NCBI GenBank assembly: GCA_021443045.1
Contig: JABUUT010000004.1
Span: 20,782-27,977, forward strand
Direction of reading: 5' to 3'
Source of the DNA: Fibrobacteraceae bacterium
GTDB lineage: Bacteria > Fibrobacterota > Fibrobacteria > Fibrobacterales > Fibrobacteraceae
DNA: 7,196 bases
Each line of letters opens with the position of its first letter. The stretch's first letter is position 1. The notes under the pieces were generated by a model that had not been told where the DNA came from, made no database searches, and saw only the letters and a list, made by a program, of their open reading frames with translations. Made by a program: the position numbers and the translations under genes. Of the stretch, positions 1 to 5,815 are shown piece by piece.

Positions 1-31
1 TCCTTCACGGCGTGTGCCGTTCAGGATGACA
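1..31. repeat. Hairpin repeat copy 1 (truncated by window edge)
   Basis: This copy lacks its first bases because the window begins inside it. Its visible 31 nt are identical to positions 132-162. The inner stem ACGGC/GCCGT with loop GTGT is intact. Confidence 0.8.
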
Positions 32-66
32 AGGCCTTAATCATTAACCATTAATAATTTGCACCA

Positions 67-108
67 CATTCCCTGGATCCTTCACGGCTTGCGCCCTTCA
101 GGATGACA
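67..108. repeat. Hairpin repeat copy 2
   Basis: It begins CATTCCCTGGATCC and ends TTCAGGATGACA. The outer arms ATCCT (77-81) and AGGAT (100-104) are complementary. The inner stem is weakened, with a GGC/GCC core and one mismatch, so this copy has drifted from copies 1 and 3. Confidence 0.8.
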
Positions 109-120
109 GACTCGTGCGGA

Positions 121-162
121 CATTCCTTGGATCCTTCACGGCGTGTGCCGTTCAGGATGACA
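121..162. repeat. Hairpin repeat copy 3 (best-formed)
   Basis: The outer arms ATCCT (131-135) and AGGAT (154-158) pair. A symmetric TC/TC internal loop follows, then the inner arms ACGGC (138-142) and GCCGT (147-151) around a GTGT loop. This is the most complete palindrome of the cluster. Confidence 0.85.
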
Positions 163-178
163 CATTCGAGTAGAACCC

Positions 179-212
179 ATTCTGTGGATCCCTCACGAAG
201 TTCGGGATGACA
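179..212. repeat. Hairpin repeat copy 4 (divergent, shorter)
   Basis: It keeps GGATCC (186-191) and the GGATGACA end, but the centre is shortened and replaced. The outer arms are now ATCCC (188-192) and GGGAT (204-208), so both arms changed together and pairing was kept. A stretch at 242-268 begins CATTCCCTG and may be a decayed fifth copy, but the similarity is too short to call. Confidence 0.65.
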
Positions 213-267
213 TCGCTGAAGGCTGACAGCAGATAGCCGGGCATTCCCTGTGAGCATCGTCAGATGC

Positions 268-304
268 AAAAAAAATCCTCGCCCCAAAGAGCGAGGAAAA
301 AAAT
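268..304 (-). terminator. Intrinsic terminator of the DUF177-rpmF-plsX operon
   Basis: The inverted repeat TCCTCGC (276-282) and GCGAGGA (291-297) forms a 7-bp GC-rich stem with an 8-nt loop. Read on the minus strand it is followed by a run of eight T (positions 275 to 268), the standard layout of a Rho-independent terminator. It sits about 25-30 nt beyond the plsX stop codon. The A run on the other side (298-303) would add pairs to the stem and could let it act in both directions. Confidence 0.9.
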
Positions 305-326
305 CATTTTTTTAGGTTATACGTAA

Positions 327-1322
327 TTAAGGGTTCGTTGCCGGAGCCGCTTCTGCATCGTCCTTAATTTCGGCAAGGCGGGCATTCACGTTTTTGGCCA
401 CGCCACAGGCAGCATACTTGGCAGCCACTTCCACAGCCTTTTCAATAGCCAAGGCGTCGGAGCGACCATGAGCAATAATGCCTGTACCATTAAGGCCAAG
501 GAGCAACGCACCACCTGTCATGCGGTAATCCCACATTTCTTCAAAACGGCGGCCAGCCTCAGAATCGATGGTTCCAAACATCTTCTGATGCACTTCGTAG
601 AAACCTTCAATCATCTTGAGAACAACGTTGCCTGTGTATCCACTGGAAACAACCACATCGGCTTTGCCCATCAAAAGGTCTTCGCCCTCAATATTGCCAA
701 TAAAGTTCACAGGAGCATTCTTCAAAAGCTGGTAAGCCTCTTGGAGAACTGCAGGACCCTTGTGTTCTTCTTCGCCCATATTCAGCAAACCCACCTTAGG
801 CTTTTCGCAGTTGTAGTAGGTTTGGTAAAAGGCAGAACCGGCAATGGCAAAGTCTACCAATGTAGAAGCGCGTTCATCCACGTTGGCGCCAGCGTCTACC
901 AAAACAATCTGACGGTCCACAGTAGGAATAACGCAGCCAATGGGGGGGCGGCTAAACTTGTCTGTAGTCTTGCCCAAAAGCATAAGGCAGCTGGCCATCA
1001 TGGCGCCAGAGTTGCCGGCGCTCACAGAGGCATCAACCTTACCCATCTTTTGCAAGGCAACGCAAGTTACCAAACCAGAGTGTGGCTTTTTCTTAAGCAC
1101 CTGCACCGGATGTTCGTCCATAGCCACTGGATCTGGAGCATCTACTACAGAAATGCCGTTACCAGAGTATCCCAGTTTTTCAAGACCAGCCTTAACCTCG
1201 GCCTCCGGTCCGCACAGAACAATGTGCAGATTAGAATCCTTGTTAACGGCGTTGACTGCGCCTTCAAGAACTACACTTGGGGCGAAATCGCCACCGAGAG
1301 CATCCAATGCGACTTTTACCAC
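327..1322 (-). CDS. plsX: Phosphate acyltransferase PlsX
   Basis: PlsX makes acyl-phosphate from acyl-ACP and inorganic phosphate, supplying PlsY for the first acylation of glycerol-3-phosphate. It acts as a peripheral membrane protein on the inner face of the cell membrane. The family signatures are present in order: ALDALGGDFAP (residues 5-15), VSAGNSGAMMA (100-110), DAGANVD (143-149), LLNMGEEEHKG (179-189), NFIGNIEG (206-213), SGYTGNV (227-233) and GGALLLGLNG near residue 275. The start is taken as GTG at 1322, which gives 331 residues and the usual N-terminus (MVKVALDALGGD). A GGAGG ribosome site lies 5 nt upstream. An ATG at 1355 in the same frame would add 11 atypical residues and overlap rpmF. 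It is the last gene of the operon, 19 nt after rpmF, and is followed by a terminator; no fabH is visible downstream. Confidence 0.96.
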   Translation of the reverse strand: MVKVALDALGGDFAPSVVLEGAVNAVNKDSNLHIVLCGPEAEVKAGLEKLGYSGNGISVVDAPDPVAMDEHPVQVLKKKPHSGLVTCVALQKMGKVDASVSAGNSGAMMASCLMLLGKTTDKFSRPPIGCVIPTVDRQIVLVDAGANVDERASTLVDFAIAGSAFYQTYYNCEKPKVGLLNMGEEEHKGPAVLQEAYQLLKNAPVNFIGNIEGEDLLMGKADVVVSSGYTGNVVLKMIEGFYEVHQKMFGTIDSEAGRRFEEMWDYRMTGGALLLGLNGTGIIAHGRSDALAIEKAVEVAAKYAACGVAKNVNARLAEIKDDAEAAPATNP

Positions 1323-1341
1323 GCATACCTCCAAAAAACAA

Positions 1342-1530
1342 TTAGGCTTCAGCACCCTTCATGTCAATCACTTCTACACCATTGTAGTAACCGCAAACTG
1401 GGCATACACGGTGTGGACGCTTTGTAGAACCGCAATGGTCGCAAGTAGCCATAGCAGGAACTTCCATCTTCCAGTGTGTACGACGCTTGTCACGACGGGC
1501 GGTCGAGGTTTTTCTTTTAGGTACTGCCAT
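1342..1530 (-). CDS. rpmF: 50S ribosomal protein bL32
   Basis: A small basic protein of the large ribosomal subunit, 62 residues long. It begins MAVPKRKTSTARRDKRR, the standard bL32 N-terminus. It carries a zinc-ribbon with two cysteine pairs, CDHC (30-33) and CPVC (43-46), so this is the zinc-binding form. The ATG at 1530 has a good Shine-Dalgarno site AGGAG (1541-1537) 6 nt upstream. It sits 17 nt after the DUF177 gene and 19 nt before plsX, the classical DUF177-rpmF-plsX order found in many bacteria. The only unusual point is a slightly extended C-terminus (VEVIDMKGAEA). Confidence 0.97.
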   Translation of the reverse strand: MAVPKRKTSTARRDKRRTHWKMEVPAMATCDHCGSTKRPHRVCPVCGYYNGVEVIDMKGAEA

Positions 1531-1547
1531 TTTTAACTCCTATTTTA

Positions 1548-2060
1548 TCAATTGCCCTTAGACATTTTGTCTTTAAGAGCTTTAAGTTTGTCCCAACGGG
1601 GGTCGGTTGTCGGCTCATCATCGGGGATTTTTGTTTCAAATATAAAATCTTTGTCGGGATTTTTCACGGGGTGCTGAGGTTCTTGCAGCAAAACCAGCTG
1701 CCTTACCGCCTCAGAAACATCTACGTAGTCTTGACCCATAGGAATCTGGTAGGCAAAAACATCATCGTCTTCGTCGCTAAATTCCTGTTTGCCCACCGCA
1801 CACTTTTCCACTTCCACCACAATTTCGGTTTCGAAAGGCTGGTCAAAAAGTTCCAGAGTGCGGGCACAGGTCAAAGTCTGTACTCCAAACAGAGTGCCAG
1901 TAACAAGCCACTTGCTATTAGCTTCGGGGCTAATCAAGACCTTCGCCTTTAAGTTTCCTACCAGGCGCAGTTCGTCGAATACTTCCGGGGCAACATCCTT
2001 AGACCAGACATATTCCTTGTCTGTCGATTCGACGATGGATTGTGTTATCTCTATTTTCAA
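1548..2060 (-). CDS. DUF177 (YceD/YlbN-like) family protein
   Basis: Proteins of this family (E. coli YceD, B. subtilis YlbN) are usually encoded just before rpmF, and a plant relative affects 23S rRNA accumulation; the exact biochemical role is unsettled. Recognised by position before rpmF, by length (170 residues), by the central LTCARTLELF (63-72, matching the family's CxRCL region), by DVSEAVRQLVLLQEPQHPV (114-132) and by the C-terminal DPRWDKLKALK (153-163). An acidic patch SDEDDD lies at 95-100. The second cysteine of the usual CxRC pair is Thr68, and the later family cysteine after the Pro-rich turn is also absent. The start chosen is TTG at 2060, which gives a normal N-terminus (MKIEITQS) and family-typical length. 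The alternative is ATG at 2159, preceded by AAGGAG/GAGGTG, adding 33 residues that do not resemble the family. Confidence 0.85.
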   Translation of the reverse strand: MKIEITQSIVESTDKEYVWSKDVAPEVFDELRLVGNLKAKVLISPEANSKWLVTGTLFGVQTLTCARTLELFDQPFETEIVVEVEKCAVGKQEFSDEDDDVFAYQIPMGQDYVDVSEAVRQLVLLQEPQHPVKNPDKDFIFETKIPDDEPTTDPRWDKLKALKDKMSKGN

Positions 2061-2067
2061 AGCGTGC

Positions 2068-2075
2068 CAAATATA
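2068..2075 (-). promoter_or_regulatory. TAnnTTTG-type -10/-7 element before the DUF177 gene
   Basis: The minus strand reads TATATTTG, matching the TAnnTTTG element of Bacteroidota-type promoters. Exactly 7 nt separate its last G from the TTG codon at 2060. No convincing upstream element lies about 20 nt away; a TTGACA at 2089-2084 is only 8 nt from the element and too close to be its -35 partner. If used, the mRNA would have almost no leader. Confidence 0.5.
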
Positions 2076-2159
2076 GTAATTATTGTCAATATATGGGTAT
2101 TTTCTTTTGTCTGTCTGTACATTTGAGCAAATTTTCCCTGATTTTATCCCCTTTTGCAT

Positions 2160-2175
2160 CCTACCACCTCTCCTT
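2160..2175 (-). promoter_or_regulatory. Possible ribosome binding site for an alternative DUF177 start
   Basis: The minus strand upstream of the ATG at 2159 contains AAGGAG and then GAGGTGG, ending 4-5 nt from the ATG. This is a credible Shine-Dalgarno site and is why the longer start cannot be dismissed. Transcription would have to begin upstream of about 2175, inside the control region of the divergent gene. A near-match TGAATTTG lies at 2189-2182. Confidence 0.35.
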
Positions 2176-2192
2176 AGGCATCAAATTCATAT

Positions 2193-2200
2193 TATCTTTG
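2193..2200 (+). promoter_or_regulatory. TAnnTTTG-type -10/-7 element before the glycosyltransferase gene
   Basis: TATCTTTG matches the Bacteroidota-type TAnnTTTG element. Exactly 7 nt lie between it and the ATG at 2208, with no Shine-Dalgarno sequence there. The transcript would therefore start at or within a few bases of the ATG. No clear -33 TTTG partner is seen. The element probably drives the glycosyltransferase-topB-hydrolase operon. Confidence 0.55.
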
Positions 2201-2207
2201 CGCCAAA

Positions 2208-3344
2208 ATGGTGTTTGCTGTAATCACATACCTGGCCATAAGCCTCCTTGCCCTGTTCGGCATTTTCTATGCCGTGCTGGAGATTCGTTTCTTTAAGGCA
2301 TTGGGTTCGGTGCGGTCAGGAACATCCGAGGTTGAACCAGCGCCCAAAGTAAGTGTGCTTATTGCAGCCCGCAACGAAAGTGAAGGCATAAGGCAAACTC
2401 TGGATTCCGTTTTGGCCCAAGACTATCGGGGCCAGTGGGAGGTTTGGGTAGCCGACGACCGGTCAGAGGACGACACCCCTAAAATTTTGGAAGAATACCG
2501 CCTAAGGTACCCCGATCTTTTACACATCCTCACCATCCAGAGCATTCCTGCCGGAGTGAGCCCCAAAAAGCATGCCATTTCTAGAATGATAGAGGAATGT
2601 AGTGGCGAAATCCTGGTGCTTACCGATGCCGACTGCGTAGTGCAGAGTTCCTGGGTTACAGGTATTGTCAAGGAATTTGAACCGGGTATTGAGCTGGTGG
2701 CAGGCCACTCCTACATTCCTACCCAGCCGGGAAAATCTTCGGTGCTTATATGCATGCAGGCCGTTGAAACCTTAATTTACAGGGTAGCCGGCACCGCGGG
2801 CCTTGCCATGCAATTGCCCCTCACCAGCACCGGAAACAACCTGGCCTACCGCAAAAGCTTCTTTAAAAACGTAAACGGATTTGAAAACGTTATTAAAATC
2901 CAGAGCGGCGACGATGACCTTTTAATGCAGAAACTAGCCAGCGACCGCCCCTGGGCCATGCGCTACTGCATTACTCCATCTACCTTTGTAACCACCAGCG
3001 GCAAAGAAACCCTCAAGGAACTTTGGGAACAGCGCAAACGGTGGGCCTCCAAGACTATATATTACTCTCCCAAAATAGTGTTTGTGCTGAGCATGGTCTT
3101 TTTGCATCTGGTGTTCCTAACCATTTGCCCCATTTTGTCTGTGTTCAGCCCCCAGGTTCTTGTGGCTACCGCCATTGCCTACGGGGTAAAATGTATTGGT
3201 GATTTGGTACTCATTCTTAGGGGTTTAAAAGTGTTTAGGCAAGAACACCTGCTTAAGTGGTGCATTCCGGTAGAAGTGGTTCACGCTCCCTTTACCGTTT
3301 TTGCAGTGCTGTTCGGCCTGTTGGGTCGGTTTAAATGGAAATAA
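2208..3344 (+). CDS. Membrane-anchored family 2 glycosyltransferase
   Basis: A GT-A fold, inverting glycosyltransferase that would transfer a sugar from a nucleotide-sugar at the inner face of the membrane; donor and acceptor cannot be read from the sequence. The protein has 378 residues. An N-terminal membrane helix (about 4-24) is followed by the catalytic domain: VSVLIAARNE (48-57), VADDRSEDDT (81-90, nucleotide-binding Asp), PKKHAI (119-124), TDADC with the DxD pair Asp140/Asp142, GDDD (234-237, catalytic-base region) and QRKRW (275-279, the QxxRW motif of processive-type members). Three further membrane helices follow (about 290-313, 316-337, 351-373). This build resembles polysaccharide- and glycolipid-forming GT2 enzymes. 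It is the first gene of a rightward operon; its stop overlaps the first possible start of topB. There is no Shine-Dalgarno site at its ATG, which lies 7 nt from a promoter element. Confidence 0.9.
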   Translation: MVFAVITYLAISLLALFGIFYAVLEIRFFKALGSVRSGTSEVEPAPKVSVLIAARNESEGIRQTLDSVLAQDYRGQWEVWVADDRSEDDTPKILEEYRLRYPDLLHILTIQSIPAGVSPKKHAISRMIEECSGEILVLTDADCVVQSSWVTGIVKEFEPGIELVAGHSYIPTQPGKSSVLICMQAVETLIYRVAGTAGLAMQLPLTSTGNNLAYRKSFFKNVNGFENVIKIQSGDDDLLMQKLASDRPWAMRYCITPSTFVTTSGKETLKELWEQRKRWASKTIYYSPKIVFVLSMVFLHLVFLTICPILSVFSPQVLVATAIAYGVKCIGDLVLILRGLKVFRQEHLLKWCIPVEVVHAPFTVFAVLFGLLGRFKWK

Positions 3345-5815
3345 AGAACGGTAATTTTATGACAACTGAAGGCGTTACACTCATAATTGCAGAAAAGCCA
3401 AGCGTGGCTGGGGATTTGGTAAAAGTCCTTGGTGCAAAGAAGTTTACAAAAGACAAGAACTTCTACAAAAGCAGCAACACCATTGTTTCGTGGGCCCTGG
3501 GCCACCTGGTAACCATAGCCGACCCCAAGAATATTGACGAAAAGTACAAAAAATGGGAAATGACCACGCTACCCATTTTGCCCCAAACCTTTCCTCTTGT
3601 GGCCATAGACAAGACAAAATCCCAATTAAGCACATTGAGCAAGCTCATTAAGCGCAAAGATGTGACTACCATTGTAAATGCATGCGATGCGGGCCGCGAA
3701 GGCGAACTGATATTCTACTATATACTGCAGTTGGTGCTTAAGGGGAGCACAAAGGGCAAAACCCTAAAGCGGCTCTGGATGCAGAGCATGACCCCGGCGG
3801 CCATTAAAGAGGCTTTGGACAACCTGCGTACCGAAGAAGAAATGGAAAACCTGAAGGCCGCCGCCATTTGCCGCAGCGAAGCCGACTGGCTGGTGGGCAT
3901 TAACGGTTCCCGAGGCCTAACAGCCTACAAAAACACCTTGGGCGGTTTTCAGCTTACCCCCTGTGGCCGCGTGCAAACCCCAACTTTGGCCATGATTGTA
4001 AAGAGGGAAGAAGAACGGCTTTCTTTTGAGCCCAAACAGTTTTGGACCATTACGGCCAACTTTGACAACCAGGGATCCACCTATTTAGGCAAGTGGTTTA
4101 AAAGCCAGGGCAAAGACAGCCAAAAACAAATTTGGGACCTGGACACCTGCAATAGCATTATAAACAAATGCAGGGGCAAAACAGGTTCCGTTGAAGAAAC
4201 CACCAAACCCAGTTTTCAAAAGTGTGGCCAGCTTTACGACCTAACCACCCTGCAGCGTGAGGCCAACAACCGCTTTGGTTTTTCGGCCAAGACCACCCTT
4301 TCCATTGTGCAGGCATTGTACGAAAGACACAAGGCAGCCACCTACCCCCGAACCGACAGCCGCTGCCTGCCCGAAGACTATGGCCCCACCGTCAAGGAGA
4401 CCTTGGGCAAAATTAATTTTGGAGGTTTAGACAAATTTGCCTCCACCGTTCTGAAAAATGGTTGGGTAAAAAAAGACCCCAAGGTTTTTGACAACTCCAA
4501 AATTTCGGACCACTTTGCCATTATTCCTACTGGGGTAATGCCCAAAAGCCTTACCGAAGCAGAACAGAAAATTTTCACCATGATCTGCCAAAGGTTCATT
4601 GCGGTCTTTTACCCCGCCGCCAAATTCCTGAACACCACAAGAATTACCAACGTCGAAGGGGAAACCTTTATGACCGAAGGTAAAATTCTGGTGGAGCCCG
4701 GTTTTAAGGCGGTGTATGGCAAGGAAAGCGACGATGAATCCAACATTCCAGAACTGAAGGGAAACACGGCCCTTGTTGCCGAAATTGATTCCCAGGAAGA
4801 CTTTACCAAGCCTCCTGCACGATACACCGAAAGCACCCTCCTTTCCATGATGGAAAGTGCCGGCAAACTGGTGGACGACGACGAGCTGCGGGAAGCCATG
4901 AAGGAACGAGGCCTAGGCACTCCGGCTACCCGCGCAGCCACCATCGAAAAATTGGTGAGCGACAAGTACATTGTGCGTGACGCCAAAGACCTTGTGCCTA
5001 CGGCCAAGGCCTTTGAGCTCATTAAGCTTTTAACCGCCATGGACATTGAAGCCTTAACCTCCCCCGAACTTACCGGCGACTGGGAATACAAACTGGGCCT
5101 TATGGAAAAAGGCTCCGAAACCCGGGAAAAGTTCATGGACGGCATTGTGGAAATGACCCAAAAAATGGTCAAGAACATCAAGGGTTTTAAAGAAGACAAC
5201 ACCAAGGGAGAAGCCGAATTCAGCCCCGTTAACGGAAAGAAGGTTTTTGAAACCTTGTCTCGCTACGAAACGGAAGATGGCATAATCATCAAAAAGATGA
5301 TTGGAGGAAGGCACCTTTCCAACGAAGAGGTGGTGGAGCTGCTGACACAAGGAAAAATAGGCCCCCTCACTGGTTTTCGTTCCAAGAGAGGCGTGGAATT
5401 TACAGCCGCCTTGTATATTGACGGCAAGCATAAAATAGCCTTTGACTTTGGAAATGCCGAGCCCGAAAATGTGGAAGTGGGCCAAAAGGTTGGAGTTTCT
5501 CCCGTAGACGGTTCCGATGTTTTTGAAACCCTTACGGGATACATTTCACAAAGCGCCATCAACCACGAACCTAGCGGGCTACGCCTGCCCAAAATAATGC
5601 TGGGCAAAGAAATTGGTTTAGACAACATCAAAAAACTGCTGAATGGCGAAAAAACCGATTTAATTAAGGGCATGCGTTCTTCCAAGACAAAGCGACTTTT
5701 TGACGCCTACCTTTTATTAGACAAGAGCGGAAAACTCAAATTTGAATTTCCTCCCAAAACATTTTCCGGAAAGAGATTCTTTAGAAAAGGTTCCGCCAAG
5801 AAAACCGAAGGATAA
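3335..5815 (+). CDS. topB: DNA topoisomerase III, type IA, with two C-terminal repeats
   Basis: Relaxes negative supercoils and decatenates DNA by passing strands through a transient 5'-phosphotyrosyl break. The Toprim domain carries LIIAEKPSVA (16-25, Glu20) and CDAGREGELIF (117-127); DAGREGE is the variant of DxDxxE used by Bacillus-type TopB. The central domain holds TYPRTDSR (336-343), so the active-site tyrosine is Tyr337 with Arg339. SDHFAIIPTG (391-400) and GLGTPATRA (526-534) are further family motifs. The C-terminus has two copies of the topoisomerase C-terminal repeat (630-705 and 722-805) and no zinc-finger cysteines. At 826 residues it is longer than E. coli TopB (653). The ATG at 3335 overlaps the glycosyltransferase end by 10 nt; the ATG at 3359 (residue 9) gives an N-terminus closer to the family and is equally or more likely. 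Neither has a strong ribosome site. Confidence 0.95.
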   Translation: MEIKNGNFMTTEGVTLIIAEKPSVAGDLVKVLGAKKFTKDKNFYKSSNTIVSWALGHLVTIADPKNIDEKYKKWEMTTLPILPQTFPLVAIDKTKSQLSTLSKLIKRKDVTTIVNACDAGREGELIFYYILQLVLKGSTKGKTLKRLWMQSMTPAAIKEALDNLRTEEEMENLKAAAICRSEADWLVGINGSRGLTAYKNTLGGFQLTPCGRVQTPTLAMIVKREEERLSFEPKQFWTITANFDNQGSTYLGKWFKSQGKDSQKQIWDLDTCNSIINKCRGKTGSVEETTKPSFQKCGQLYDLTTLQREANNRFGFSAKTTLSIVQALYERHKAATYPRTDSRCLPEDYGPTVKETLGKINFGGLDKFASTVLKNGWVKKDPKVFDNSKISDHFAIIPTGVMPKSLTEAEQKIFTMICQRFIAVFYPAAKFLNTTRITNVEGETFMTEGKILVEPGFKAVYGKESDDESNIPELKGNTALVAEIDSQEDFTKPPARYTESTLLSMMESAGKLVDDDELREAMKERGLGTPATRAATIEKLVSDKYIVRDAKDLVPTAKAFELIKLLTAMDIEALTSPELTGDWEYKLGLMEKGSETREKFMDGIVEMTQKMVKNIKGFKEDNTKGEAEFSPVNGKKVFETLSRYETEDGIIIKKMIGGRHLSNEEVVELLTQGKIGPLTGFRSKRGVEFTAALYIDGKHKIAFDFGNAEPENVEVGQKVGVSPVDGSDVFETLTGYISQSAINHEPSGLRLPKIMLGKEIGLDNIKKLLNGEKTDLIKGMRSSKTKRLFDAYLLLDKSGKLKFEFPPKTFSGKRFFRKGSAKKTEG
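5222..5749 (+). repeat. Tandem protein repeat within the TopB C-terminus
   Basis: Two units about 92 residues apart are recognisable in the translation. Unit 1 begins SPVNGKKVFETL (residues 630-641) and unit 2 begins SPVDGSDVFETL (722-733). Each continues through a helix with LL (VVELLTQGK and IKKLLNGEK), a glycine turn (LTGFRSKRG and IKGMRSSKT) and a strand ending in a Phe-x-Phe pattern. This matches the Toprim C-terminal repeat family (known in Pfam as Toprim_Crpt), probably involved in DNA binding. The DNA copies have diverged, so this is an old duplication. Confidence 0.75.

Larger units (their letters stand above)
1..212. repeat. Cluster of four short palindromic intergenic repeats
   Basis: Four copies of one short repeat lie in tandem, separated by unrelated spacers: 1-31 (cut by the window edge), 67-108, 121-162 and 179-212. 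The shared pattern is CATTCCNTGGATCC, then a variable centre, then TTCAGGATGACA. The GGATCC cores start at 75, 129 and 186, so the last three copies are about 55 nt apart. Copies at 1-31 and 132-162 are identical over 31 nt. Each copy is an imperfect inverted repeat able to fold into a hairpin. Similar GGATCC/AGGATGAC repeats are known as dispersed intergenic elements in several bacterial genomes. The function is unknown. I see no coding potential here; a 78-codon open frame on the minus strand (51-287) is only a translation of the repeats. Confidence 0.85.

Noticed and set aside
1..212. Regular repeats as a CRISPR array
   Set aside because: Repeat copies differ in length and sequence, spacers are only about 12-35 nt and irregular, and no cas gene is present.
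51..287. 78-codon minus-strand open frame
   Set aside because: It is a translation of the hairpin repeats and part of the terminator; the protein shows only repeat-derived similarity (repeated REGS pattern) and no family signature.
942..948. Run of seven G (C7 on the coding strand) in plsX as a phase-variation tract
   Set aside because: It encodes conserved Pro-Pro residues in an intact frame, and seven bases is short for a slippage switch in a housekeeping gene.
468..1427. 319-codon plus-strand open frame antisense to plsX
   Set aside because: It overlaps the well-supported plsX and rpmF genes on the other strand, has no ribosome site or recognisable domain, and is a shadow of their codon use.
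2054..2069. TGGCACG on the minus strand as a sigma-54 promoter
   Set aside because: The matching GC element is missing at the required distance (TTTGAAA instead of TTGC), and the site overlaps the proposed start codon.
2084..2089. TTGACA on the minus strand as a -35 box for the DUF177 gene
   Set aside because: It is only 8 nt from TATATTTG, and at a 17-nt spacing the next hexamer is CACGCT, which is not a -10 box.
4609..5205. 198-codon minus-strand open frame inside topB
   Set aside because: It is serine-rich, low in information and antisense to conserved TopB motifs; a shadow frame.
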